Below, piece by piece: positions 10,990-21,303 of a stretch of DNA of 64,000 nucleotides (the first letter of the stretch is position 1; each line of letters starts with the position of its first letter). Both the position numbers and the translations under genes were made by a program. Origin of the DNA: Camellia lanceoleosa. Its lineage: Eukaryota > Streptophyta > Magnoliopsida > Ericales > Theaceae. The stretch spans positions 83,137,647 to 83,201,646 of the forward strand of contig CM045770.1 in NCBI GenBank assembly GCA_025200525.1, in the 5' to 3' direction. The notes beneath the pieces were generated by a model. The model was given only the letters and a program-made list of their open reading frames with translations. It searched no databases and was not told where the DNA came from.

Positions 10990-11210
10990 GTTGCCTAGAT
11001 TTTTGCCTGCTTGCTCGAGCGGTCTTTCTTGCGGTCGAGCGGTCTTTTACAGTCTGTAAAACTACTAGGGGCTAGGAAACTTCACTTGAGCGGTTTCTCT
11101 TGCACTTGAACGATCTTTTACAGGTCTACAAAACTACTGGGAGAGGGTCATTGTGTGCTTGGGCGGTGGTTTTGGTCACTTGAGCGATCTGTGCATATAT
11201 CAATCCGAGA
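10990..11210 (+). repeat. CTCGAGCG palindrome cluster in the solo LTR
   Basis: CTCGAGCGGTCTTTC, GTCGAGCGGTCTTTTAC, CTTGAGCGGTTTC and CTTGAACGATC occur in spaced pairs. Similar clusters sit at 31035-31205 and 57870-58080 inside two other LTRs. Confidence 0.7.
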
Positions 11211-11269
11211 GAGGGCCATTTTGAGTCATTTTTAATCTCCTTCTCTTTCTAAACATTTCAAAACCCTAA

Positions 11270-11684
11270 GGTCCCGTTTGTTTTGAGTGAAAGAGAGGGT
11301 ATTGGGATTGCTAATACCAAGGTATTAGTAATAGCCTTGTTTGTTTTGGGAGAAGGCCTTGGGACTATTAGTCCCTTGGTATTACTAATACCCTTAGAGA
11401 GGGGATTGGTAAGGAGGAGGTAGAGATGGTATTAGAAAAATAGTGAGAGGACTAGAAATTTTTTTTATTTTTTATATATTAGAATTTTTTTTAAATATAA
11501 TTTTTAATTTTTTATATTTTTTTATTTGTTTTATTATTTTATATAAAAATAATTTAACAATTCCTCATTACTAATCCCCTCACTACTAATCCCCTCACTA
11601 TCAATCCCCTCACTAACAATCCTCTCACTATTAATCCCCTCACTATCAATCCCCTCCATTCTATCTCCCAAAACAAACGGGACC
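11270..11684. mobile_element. PIF/Harbinger-type MITE nested in the solo LTR
   Basis: Terminal inverted repeats GGTCCCGTTTGTTTTG / CAAAACAAACGGGACC are perfect over 16 bases, flanked by a 3-base target duplication TAA (11267-11269 and 11685-11687). Length is 415 bases with no coding capacity. The 3-bp TAA duplication and TIR style fit Tourist-like elements mobilised by PIF/Harbinger transposase. Inside, 11565-11660 is a minisatellite with ~18-base units resembling CTCACTATCAATCCCCT. Confidence 0.85.
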
Positions 11685-12351
11685 TAAAAACCTTCACTCT
11701 CTTTCTCTAGCTCTTACTTCTAGCTCAAAATACTCTCAATCATTTGATCTCTTCACCCCAATCCTTTGAAAAGAAACCGTTGAGCACGTCGAGGGTTTCG
11801 TTTTAATCGGTGAAGTTATTGTTTTCGGCTCTGTCAACTTCTATCCATTTTTTCCTTTTTGTCTTCTACTTTGAAGTAGGGATTTCTTTGACATTTGATA
11901 TGGTTTTTAAAAGGTTTAATGATTTGGAAATTTTTGGGAAAACTTAGGATTTGAGTTTGAAATCAAAAAATGGGTTTTCTAAATGGATTCTTGACAATGG
12001 TTGTAGGGATGTAATTATGAGTGAGATATGTTAAAATGATAGATATCTTTTCTTAAAATTGATTTTGTAAGAAAATGGGGGTTTTGTTCTAAATTATGGA
12101 TATTTGGATTTATGGAAGCAAATGAAAAATGATGTTGGATTTTGTAAGATTAGAATAATTATTATGTTGATGATGATGGTGGAATTGGATATGTAATATC
12201 ACTCCCATTGTAAAGGTTGGAATTATATCTTTTGATTCAAAACTATCTGTGTATAGAAATATCTGTTTTGGGTTATCAGTTGAGAATAGTCTTGATTGTT
12301 GTAGATATTGCATGAAGATTAGGTTGAATTGAAACTAATTTCTCATACATT

Positions 12352-13408
12352 TGTCATGACACGCTCCCCGTATCCAAGAGTTAAGCATCGTGATAGCCAG
12401 TAACTGAAATTACCTTCGGCCAATTCTTGAACAAATAAATAAATGCAAGCGAAAATAATATTTAAGTGAAGGTACCAAAATAATCATTGGAGCTTATACT
12501 TTTATAACAAAATTTATTGACCAAAAGGCTGATATTTACATATATAAAATAGAATTATAAATGCTATAAAAGTGCTATATGTGTCTATTCCGCAGTCACG
12601 CATTTAAGACTCTCCAAAAGTTAGTTTTGAATTACATTATTCCTTAACTTTAATACTTCACTATTTCTTTCCACTATCAAAGACCCTTTCGACTTCCATT
12701 ATTTTTTCCTTCCTTTCCTTCCTTTCTTTCCCTTTTCTTTTCCTTTCTTTCTCTCTTCTTTTTTTCCTTTCTTTTCCCATCTTCTGAGCACATCCCCCCA
12801 CATATAGAAAGGCAGCCGTGGGCACCAAGCCAAAGGCTGCCATGTGTCACATTCTCATTATTTCCCATTAATTCAAGCTTATCTAAACTTAACTTAGTTA
12901 TTTATTTATACTTTGACACCTAAATTTTTAATAATTATATTATTTTACAAAATTACACATAATAATACAAAATAAATTATATATTTTCCTAACTGTGATT
13001 AAATAATATTAGTATAACTTTTACAGAATAATTAAAATTTTGGGTTGTTACAATCTGCCCTTCTTTTAAAATTTCGTCCTCGAAATTTGTCATATGTGTA
13101 AGCTATCCGCCGCGCACTCTAATAAATATATATTAGATGTTTAATCTAATAAAAAATATTACCTCAAAAAAAAAACTTTACCAAAAACAACTAACTATCT
13201 AGTTGTCAAAAATTATTTTGGGCCAAAATGAGAAATAAGGAGCGACTTTAAAAACTTTTCACTCGTTTTGTTTACGATAAAAATAAAAATAAAAATAAAA
13301 TGAGAACACAATGACAGAATAATTAGTATAAATTGTATATTTTCTTAACTGTAATTAAATAATATTAGTATAACTTTTACAGAATAATTAAAATTTTGGG
13401 TTGTTACA
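12352..13408 (-). mobile_element. Small LTR-type element nested in the solo LTR
   Basis: It begins TGTCATGACACG and ends TTGGGTTGTTACA, read as an LTR on minus (TGTAACAACCC ...). The last ~80 bases before 13051 recur before 13408 with few changes, so it holds one LTR end (12352-13051), a short internal piece with TTTCGTCCTCGAAATTTG (the reverse of the GAGGACGAAA motif common before gypsy 3' LTRs) and a fragment of a second LTR end. ACATT occurs on both sides (12347-12351 and 13406-13410) but overlaps the expected TACA terminus, so the target duplication is uncertain. Poly-pyrimidine DNA at 12700-12780 gives spurious ORFs. Confidence 0.6.
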
Positions 13409-14237
13409 TTGTGCATTGAGTATCATTTCATATTAAACATTGTAAATGTATTGATTTTGAAAAAAAGATGTGAATACCTTGGTGAATGTGGTTAGTGGTG
13501 TGGTTGTGGTTATAATGTTGGCCTATGTGTCCTTAGTGAAAGTCTAAAAAATCGCGCGGTTAGGTGTCAATTCTTCCGGTTTGGTATCGGTAAAATGGCT
13601 TTGATAGTGCTTGTATAGCCTATTGGCAGACATATATCTAGAGATTCCCAGTGTTTTGTATCCACTGCCCTATTTTATATTATAAAAGGATTATTTTCAT
13701 AAATTGATTTATAATTTGGCATTGCATTGTTTTGAGATGGAAAACAAGAAATGCTTGAAAAATGGCATGCATGTTCATTCACCTTATAATTTTACTGAGA
13801 TTGATATACCATGTTAAAGCATCTCTACTGGGTTTTGGCTCACCCTATGTGGGAAACAACTTTCTGGTGCTAATGATATACCTCCACCAAAGACGTAGCT
13901 TGGGAGGACTTGGAGCTAAAGGTTTCATTTTGTTTATTGATATAATTATTTTTGTTTAAGCCTTGGGCTTTACTTGTATTGAGTTAAACTCATTTTGTTG
14001 TACCCAAGTATAGACTTGGAAAGTTGTAGCCATTATGGCACCTAATTATTTGGTTTACTTTTATTTTAAATCCATGTATCCATATAGATTCAAAATTTAA
14101 GATTCATGAATATATATTGCATATGTCATCTTTTGTATTGATCCAAGAAATGAATGGAATAGAAGATATGATGTCGTTTGATTATTTATGAGTAATGTTA
14201 TGAGTTGGATTATTATTATTTATCTTAGGGCGTTATA

Positions 14238-14311
14238 GTGCAGGTCAGCTTACCTGCATCAATGACAATTGCAACGATAACCCCGATAGTGACAGAGGAA
14301 TGCCATTGTGT
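14238..14311 (+). pseudogene. Kiwellin-like gene, copy 1, continuation after the solo LTR
   Basis: From 14243 the codons read GQLTCINDNCNDNPDSD and reach a Cys at 14309, matching the kiwellin block in which GQL, two spaced Cys and N-D-x-P recur. The match fades after 14311 and DNA of a gypsy gag begins by about 14350, so the remaining three quarters of the gene are missing from this locus. Confidence 0.8.
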
Positions 14312-14354
14312 CAAGTTCGAAAAGTGACTAAGGATCGGGCTCCTTTTTAAGGTG

Positions 14355-15446
14355 GTCGGGTTTATGATTAGGGATTACGATTGTCTTATGGAGACGGCGG
14401 CCCATTTAGAGACCGTGATTTAGAAGGATGAGTATAGGATGAGAGGCTCTAGGCAAAGGAGTCCAGAGGTTCATGCGGAGACTCGAGACAACAAAAGACA
14501 GAGGGGTTCTACCCCACAGTAATCCCAGGCAGCACAGTTCAGATCCACCTTTCCTATACCGAGCTCTGGTATAGGGAGGGATAGTCAATGTGGGATCACT
14601 TGCTTTGAGTATGGTCAGTTGGGCCATAAATCATCAGTTTTCCCACAGAGAGAAAGAGGGCAATAGTCTACACCGTCTGCGGTTCGTCCACAAAGCCAGA
14701 GTTAGGGGAGAGGGTAACTGGCTACCTGTTATTAGTGTGGTCAGTCGAGGCACTTGAGGAGGTTTTTCCCTCAGGTAAGTGGCACATCTAGTGCATCTGG
14801 TTCGAGGCAAACACAGAGCCATCAGCCTACTCAACCAGTACAGGCCTCGAAGGCCACTTAGAGAGCCTTTTTGGCACAATTAGCTTACCAGTCTTATGCT
14901 CCAAGGGGTGGGCAGGTGGAGCAGAGACGTATAAGGTATGTATATGCTATTACCACGGTAGATCAGTTGCCCACACCCTCTGTTTTAAGAAGTAACTTTC
15001 TTTTGTTCAATTCTATTACCAATGTATTAATTGATACTGGTGCATCTCGTTCCTTCATTTTTTCTGTATTTACATCAGTTTTGGGATTAGAGGTGACTCA
15101 GTTAGCATTTCTACTCAGGGTAGAGTCATCGGTTGAGAGTAAGGTTGACTTGGACCGGAGATGTCGCGGTTATGAGATTGATTGCCAATCGCTGACTTTC
15201 TTTTGCTTGTGTATTGCTAGACATGTCGAGTTTCAATGCCATCTTAGGTATGGATTGGTTGTTTTTGTACCGTTCTATTATAGATTATTATCGTCAGAGA
15301 GTTACGTTTTTTGCACCTCGATTAGTGACCATTTTATTTTTTTAGGAACCAAGCTGATAAAGTCTTGTCACCGATTTATGACACGCATGGTCGGGGCAAG
15401 CTTAGTTGTCTTCTTGCAGCTTTCTTGGATAGTGAGAGTGATGTAG
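14355..15446 (+). pseudogene. gag-pro: gag C-terminus and protease (chromovirus-like remnant)
   Basis: The gag tail shows IRDYDCLMETAAHLETVI and a zinc knuckle degraded to CGITCFEYGQLGHKSSVF near 14600; a Cys-to-Tyr change and a lost last Cys are visible. A second copy-like knuckle (CGQSRHLRRFFPQ) follows near 14740. The protease has an intact active site LIDTGASRSF at ~15030. At least three stops (14421, 14519, 14860) precede the protease. A frame change near 15370-15440 leads to RT. Confidence 0.75.
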
Positions 15447-16818
15447 TCCGAGTTGAGTTACCGATGGTAGTTTGTGAATACCTTGATGTCTTTCCTGAGG
15501 ATCTTACTAGTTTGCCACCCCACCGGGAGATTAAGTTCTCCATTGACTTAGTGCTCGGCATGGCACCGACTTCTATGGCATTATATAGATTTGCACCCGC
15601 CGAGTTGCATGAATTGAAGATTCTACTCCAAGAGTTGTTAGATAAGGGTTTCATTCACCCTAGTATATTGCCTTGGGGAGTACCGACTCTCTTTACTAAG
15701 AAGAAGGACGACACTTTGCGTCTGTGCATCGATTATCGGAAGTTAAATTAGGTAATTGTTAAGAACAAGTACCCATTACCTTGTGTAGATGATCTATTTG
15801 ACTAGTTAAAAGAGTCTTGTTACTTTTCTAATATTGACTTGAGATCGGGTTATCACCAGTTAATTCAGAAAACGGCATTCCGTACGCTGTATGACCACTA
15901 TGAGTTCTTAGTTATGCCTTTCAGGCCAACCAATGTACCGTCTTTATTCATGCATTTGATGAATCGAATCTTCCATGAATTCTTAGAGCATTTCGTGGTT
16001 TTCTTTGTTGACGACATCTTGATCTACTCACCCTCCGAGGAGGAATATGAGAAACACTTGCGGATCGTACTTTAGTTGGTTAGAACCCACCATTTATATT
16101 CTAAGTCCGGGAAGTGCAAATTCTGGTTAAAAGAAGAAGTTCTTAAGCCACGTGGTATCTGTGGAATGGGTGACAGTAGACTCTTCTGAGATAGAGACAG
16201 TGTAAGATTGGGAGTAACCTAAGAATGCCTTTGAGATCCAGAGTTTCTTGGGCTTAGCTAGGTATTACCGACTTTTCGTGAAAGACTTTTCTAAATTGGC
16301 CTCACCATTGACTAGATTGACGAGAAAGAGGGTGAATGTTGTGTGGAGTGTGACTTGTGAAAGTCATTCCAAGAGCTTAAGATTAGACTCACCACTGCTC
16401 CAGTATTGATTATTCCGGAGAGGGGTTTGGACTATTCAGTTTATTATGATGCATCTCGAGAAGGTTTGGGTTGTGTATTGATGCAAGAGGGGAAAGTGGT
16501 AGCATATAGTTCGCGACAGTTGAAAACACATAGAGAAATTATCCTACTCACGACTTAGAGCTAGTGGCGGTGATTTTTGCCTTAAAGATTTGGAAGCATT
16601 ACTTATATGGTGAGAGATTCGAGATGTTTTCCGATCACAAGAGTTTGAAATATCTGTTTTCACAGAAAAATTTAAATTTGAGACAAAGAGGGTCAATGGA
16701 GTTTCTGGAAAATTATGACCTTGAGTTGTACTATCATCCGGGGAAGGCCAATGTAGTGACTGACGCCTTGAATAGGAAATCTGTAAGTAGTGTAACTAGT
16801 ATTGCCATCCGAAAATAA
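15365..16818 (+). pseudogene. pol: Reverse transcriptase and RNase H (chromovirus-like remnant)
   Basis: Recognisable blocks are the pre-RT text [20 protein letters not shown], the fingers [17 protein letters not shown] ending in a TAG at 15749, and the palm box FVDDILIYS with catalytic Asp at 16010. After a TAG near 16072 the RNase H follows ([45 protein letters not shown]). Stops and shifts occur between all blocks. Confidence 0.8.
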
Positions 16819-16986
16819 GAGATGTTGGGTGTTGTTGGCGAGTTCGACTTGTATCTTAACGAGTCTATTGAGTCAGCCATTTTGTTCTCTATAGTTGCAT
16901 AATCTACCCTAGTGGGCCGAGTTATAGATGCATAGCGGGGTGATCACGATGTAGAGGCCATCCAAGGGAAGATAGTTAGTGGAAAG

Positions 16987-18060
16987 GTGGAGAAAGGCTT
17001 GAATGTGTACTCTGACTTTGACTTGAGTGTGAGGTATTCGGATCGTCATTTCGCACTAGAATCTTGTAGGGAGAAGGTACTCCGAGAGTTCCACCATTTA
17101 CGTCTTGCGGTACACCCAGGACACACAAACATGTACCACGAACTTAGCCGCCAGTTTTGGCGAAAAGGGATGAATGGAGACGTAGCCTTGTTTGTTTCGA
17201 GGTGCCTTACTTGTCAACAAGTGAAGGCCGAGCACCAGCGACCAACAGGCTTGTTGCAACCCTTACCTATAGCCGAGTGGAAATGGGAGCATGTCATGAT
17301 GGACTTTATTGTGGGTCTTTCGAGGACTTAATGCGGTAATGATGTCGTGTGGGTGATAGTCGACCGGTTAACTAAGTCAGCACACTTTATACCCATGCGC
17401 ATGACTAACTCAGTAGATTATCTTACCGACATTTATGTTAGAGACATAATTCGACTTCATGGAGTCCTTGTGACTATCATTTCGGATAGAGATCCTTGTT
17501 TCACAGCTCACTTGTGGTAGAGCCTACAGAATGCTTTAGGCAATAGATTGACGTTTAGCATTGCCTATCATCCTCAGACTGATAGACAATCTGAGCGAAC
17601 CATTTAGATCTTAGAGAACATGCTTCGAAGTTGTGTTCTGGATTTAAAGGGTCATTTACCTTTAATGGAGTTTGCATATAATAATAGTTTCCATGTAAGT
17701 ATTGGTATGGCGCCATTTGAGGCCTTGTATGGCCGACCGTGTGGATCTTTAGCATGTTGGGCCATTGTGGGTGACGCACCTATATTAGGTCCTGAATTAG
17801 TTCGGGAAACAACGGAGAAAGTAACACTTATTGGTAAGAGGTTGGTTTCGGCTCAAAGTCGTTAGAATAGCTATACCGATCGTAGGAGGAGACTTTTATT
17901 TTTTGTGGTAGGAGACCATGTGTTCTTGAAGATATCACCAAGACAGGGTTGAATAACATTTGGGAAAAGCGGGAAATTGTCTCCTAGATTTATTGGGCCT
18001 TTTGATATTCTAGAGCGAATTGGGAAGGTAGCTTATCATTTGATTTTCACTAAAAATATC
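16987..18060 (+). pseudogene. pol: Integrase (chromovirus-like remnant), C-terminus lost
   Basis: The zinc domain has VHPGHTNMYHELSRQFW and CLTCQQVKAEH. The catalytic residues are visible as MDFIVGLSRT (Asp), ISDRDPCF (Asp) and QSERT (Glu), spread over frames with stops at 17329, 17518 and 17606. The GKR/MAPFEALYGR region and the C-terminal SH3-like part (FDILERIGKVAYHL) follow, and then the element ends before any chromodomain. Confidence 0.8.
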
Positions 18061-18066
18061 TCCAAC

Positions 18067-19625
18067 CCAAGATGTAGGAGCTTACACATCCCAAAAAATG
18101 TGGCATCTTAAGATTGGTTAAGAGATTATACATGTATTTGGAATCTTAGTTATTTTAGATAACTTATGTATTTTTTTGTAATTAAATCATTACCTAAAAA
18201 TATCAAATTTAATTTTGGTAAATTTTGGATAATCCATCACCTCATTTATTTTTTTATTTTTTTTACATGATCAAATTGTTCCACAATTGTATTACACAAT
18301 TAATATCCGTTGAAGATCTACATACATTACGCAACATTGTATGTCATAGAAATATAGAAAAAATAAAATTCTCCAAAAAAAGAAAAAAAACAGTAAAATG
18401 TATCATTTTTTAAAATTTGTTTTTGGTAAAAAAATATTCAGATTTCTTCATAAATATTTTGAAGTGCATCGTATTTAAAAAACATTAAAATTTTGATTAA
18501 AATATGAAAAAGTTACTAAAGACAATAAAAGGTCCAAATTATTTTTCAAAAATAAAAACCAAACATACTTATTTTTGTGAACAAAATTCTATGACACACA
18601 ATGTTATCTGATGAGTAGGGGTAAGCAGTGGATATACTGATCCGCTCAAACTGACCAAATCGAACCGATCTGCCACATTTTGGACAGATATGTGATGACG
18701 AGCGGATGGTTGCGGATTGATTTTTTCCAATCCACTTAGTTTTAGACGGATGGTAGATTTGAGATTCCTTTAACCGCAACCGAACCACCAAACCACGAGC
18801 ATCCCTAATAATTTATAAGACTTTATGCTTTCAATTTGTTTAGATATTCAATTTGTTCTTTCAATTGAAAAATAGTTTAAATATTATGTTGAACATATTC
18901 TGTTAAAAAAGAGCTTTCAACTTAAATATATTTTTTGAATTGAAAAAAAAAATGTATTATTTATCTATATTTTTTTGTTTTTAAATATAACTCTAAAAAT
19001 AATGGATTTTGTTTTGAAAAACAGATATAGAAGTAACAATATAAAGACATACAATCTCTACTACTGCTCTGTTCATGGTTTTGGTGGTTTGAATTATGTT
19101 TAAATTTTAAAAATCACAAGTTGTAATACTTTATATGGATGAGACATGCTGTGATTGTAATATGTAGATGACGTATGCAGTGATTGTAATATTCTAAAGT
19201 TTCAAACTTTCTTTTTTTGGATGAGGCATCCAATAATTGCAATACTTTTTTAAGTGATTGACTGTAATATTTTTTATTTATTTAGTAGGAAGTGTACAAG
19301 TTCAATTATGTTGAAAATTTATAAAATTTTAAACCGCCAAACCGATTCACATCCATCCGCCAATTGGCGGACGGATGCGGATTGATTTTCTCCAATCCAC
19401 TAATCTTGCGGACAGATGACAAATTGAAGGTTCCGTGGTCGTAGCCGATCCACGTCCACCCCTACTAATGAGTATTAATTGTGCAATACAATTGTGAAAC
19501 AATTTAATCATACAAAAAATAAACAAATAAAAATTAGCTGATAAGTCCTCCAAAAATTGCCCATATTAAATTTTATATTTTTAAATAAAAATTTAATTAC
19601 AAAAAAAAAATAAATAAGTTAACTG
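18067..19625. mobile_element. Long-TIR fold-back element, copy 1 (carries a nested hAT)
   Basis: It begins AAGATGTAGGAGCTTACACATC, and the first ~530 bases match the element at 42065-42878 base for base apart from scattered changes. After the nested insertion, 19473-19620 matches the inner part of the right arm of that copy; the outermost ~150 bases of its right arm are missing here. There is no coding capacity. Confidence 0.75.
18616..19464. mobile_element. Non-autonomous hAT-type element with 8-bp target duplication
   Basis: The ends are TAGGGGTAAGC and ...CCACCCCTA, flanked by CTGATGAG (18608-18615) and CTAATGAG (19465-19472), an 8-base duplication with one difference. Subterminal motifs (GCGGATGGTTGCGGATTGA and its diverged inverse) are repeated near both ends, as hAT transposases require. 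It is 849 bases, internally AT-rich, with no transposase. Confidence 0.8.
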
Positions 19626-19630
19626 AAAAG

Positions 19631-20465
19631 GAAAATTACACTAACGGTCCTTATAGTTTGAGGTTTGTATTACTTTGGTCTCTAACTTTTCAATTGTAAC
19701 ACATTTGACCCTGAATTTTGAATCTTGTTCCAAATGAAAACAATTGAAGATACCATTACTCAATTTCAAGAGCAAATTCATCAATTTGATAAAATATAAA
19801 CTAATTTGACAAAAATAAATGTCAAAAAAATTTTTTTGAATTTTTAAAAATTATTTGTACCCAACAAAGATAAAATTATGTAAAATTGATAAATTTTTTA
19901 CACATTTATTTTTTTTACTAAATTAATTTTTCTTATGTGTTTGGATGACGATCATGTAATAGGTGGTTGTTTTTATTTTCATTAAATTAATTTCTATTTT
20001 TTCAAAACTCAAAGATGGCAACAATTTTGACATCATTATTAAATCAATTCATTAAATCAAAAAATTCAAAACTAAAAATATTTCATATATTAAATATATT
20101 GATTACACATTAAAATTGTAACAACCACAAATTATATGATTATCATCCAAACACATAATAAAATTAATTTGGTAAAATAAATAAATTAATTAATAAATGC
20201 GTAAAAGATTTATCGATTTTACACAATTTTATCTTTGGTAGTTAAAAATAATTTTTAAAAATTCAAAATTATTTTTTTGACATTTATTTTTGTCAAATTA
20301 GTTTATATGTTGTCAAATTGACGACTTTGTCCTTGAAATTAAGCAATAATATCTTCAATTGTCTTTATTTGAAACAAAATTTTAAATTCAAAATCAAATG
20401 TGTTATAATTAAAAAGATAGAGATCAAAATGATACAAATCCCAATTATAAAAATGGAGATTTTTT
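19631..20465. mobile_element. Fold-back element with ~340-base inverted arms
   Basis: The left arm (AAAATTACACTAACGGTCC ... through ACACATTTGACC and CAATTGAAGATA) returns inverted on the right (TATCTTCAATTGTC ... ATGTGTTATAATTAAAAAG ... TGATACAAATCCC). Matching blocks can be followed for about 340 bases per arm, meeting near 20030 around AAACACATAA. There is no open frame; it is probably a MITE or SINE-like hairpin family. The exact ends are uncertain by some 10 bases. Confidence 0.7.
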
Positions 20466-20639
20466 GATAAATTCACTTTCTAAGAGTTTTATTTCATCCA
20501 ACCCATATTCTTTTTGACTATTCCATTAGGTCCTATTTGAGATAAGAAGACCAAAATACCCTTTTCATCTACTTATGTTGTATTTAGTTCACATTATTTT
20601 TTTATGTTTCAATAAGTCCTATGGGTGACATAATTACCA

Positions 20640-21303
20640 AAATACCCCTAATGTGAATGTTCACACCGTCAATGTGAATATTCATATCGTCAATGTGTAG
20701 GGGCCCGGCCCATGTTGATCCTCGTGGGTGCCCGGAAAAATTCGAGTCGGGCCGGGGCGGGCCCGGCCCATTGACAATGCGAATATTCACATTGACGTGT
20801 TAACATTCACATTAATAGGAATGTAAAATTGGCCCGCGTCCCGTGGCAGAGCGAAACTCGCTCGCGGCCTATGGGCGGCCCGAGGCGGGCCTGGTCCGGC
20901 CCGTTGACAATGTGAATATTCACATTGACATGTTAACATTCACATTGATAAGAGTATAAAATTGGCCCGCGGCCCGCGGCGGGCTCGACCCGGCCCGTTG
21001 ACAAGGTGAATATTCACATTGACATGTTAACATTCACATTGATAGGAGTGTAAAATTAACCCGTACCTCGTAGCTGCCCGAAACTTGCCCACGGTCCGTG
21101 GACGGCCCGAGGCGGGCCCGCCCCAGTCTGTTGACAATGTGAATATTCACATTGACATGTTAACATTCACATTGATAAGAGTATAAAATTGGCCAGCGGC
21201 CTAGGGCTGGCCTAGCCCTGCCCGGCCTGTTGACAATGTGAATATTCACATTGACATGTTAACATTCACATTGATAGGAGTGTAAAATTAGCCCGTGCCT
21301 TGT
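20640..21303 (+). repeat. Left array of CAATGTGAATATTCACATTG palindromes with GC-rich spacers
   Basis: The 20-base perfect palindrome (or a 1-4 base variant) starts at about 20671, 20775, 20908, 21002, 21135 and 21234. Spacing alternates between ~133 and ~97 bases. Each palindrome is followed by ACATGTTAACATTCACATTG, GATAGGAGTGTAAAATTGGC and then a spacer rich in GGCCCG. Confidence 0.9.

Larger units (their letters stand above)
10823..14237 (+). mobile_element. Solo LTR (gypsy, chromovirus-type) inside kiwellin copy 1
   Basis: The LTR starts TGTAACGATTC and ends GGCGTTATA. The 5-base flanks are GTGAA (10818-10822) and GTGCA (14238-14242), a target duplication with one mismatch. Removing the LTR restores the kiwellin frame through D-C-E-G-Q-L, which fixes both ends. 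Without the two nested insertions its length is about 1.94 kb, the same as the related solo LTR at 30829-32762, and the two share internal blocks such as GGCTCACCCTAT near their ends and CTCGAGCGG motifs near their starts. No second LTR or PBS is present, so it is a recombination scar. Confidence 0.85.
14350..18066 (+). mobile_element. Chromovirus-like Ty3/gypsy gag-pol remnant (no LTRs attached)
   Basis: Gag end, protease, RT, RNase H and integrase occur in order, all broken. The 5' LTR, leader and most of gag are absent and the 3' end is cut at about 18066 by the long-TIR element. It is therefore an internal fragment. It might belong to the same family as the neighbouring solo LTR, but no sequence here proves this. 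Confidence 0.8.

Noticed and set aside
14350..18066. The gypsy remnant as the interior of the LTR at 10823-14237
   Set aside because: Kiwellin coding sequence lies between the LTR end and gag, and the LTR has its own target duplication, so it is a solo LTR independent of the remnant.
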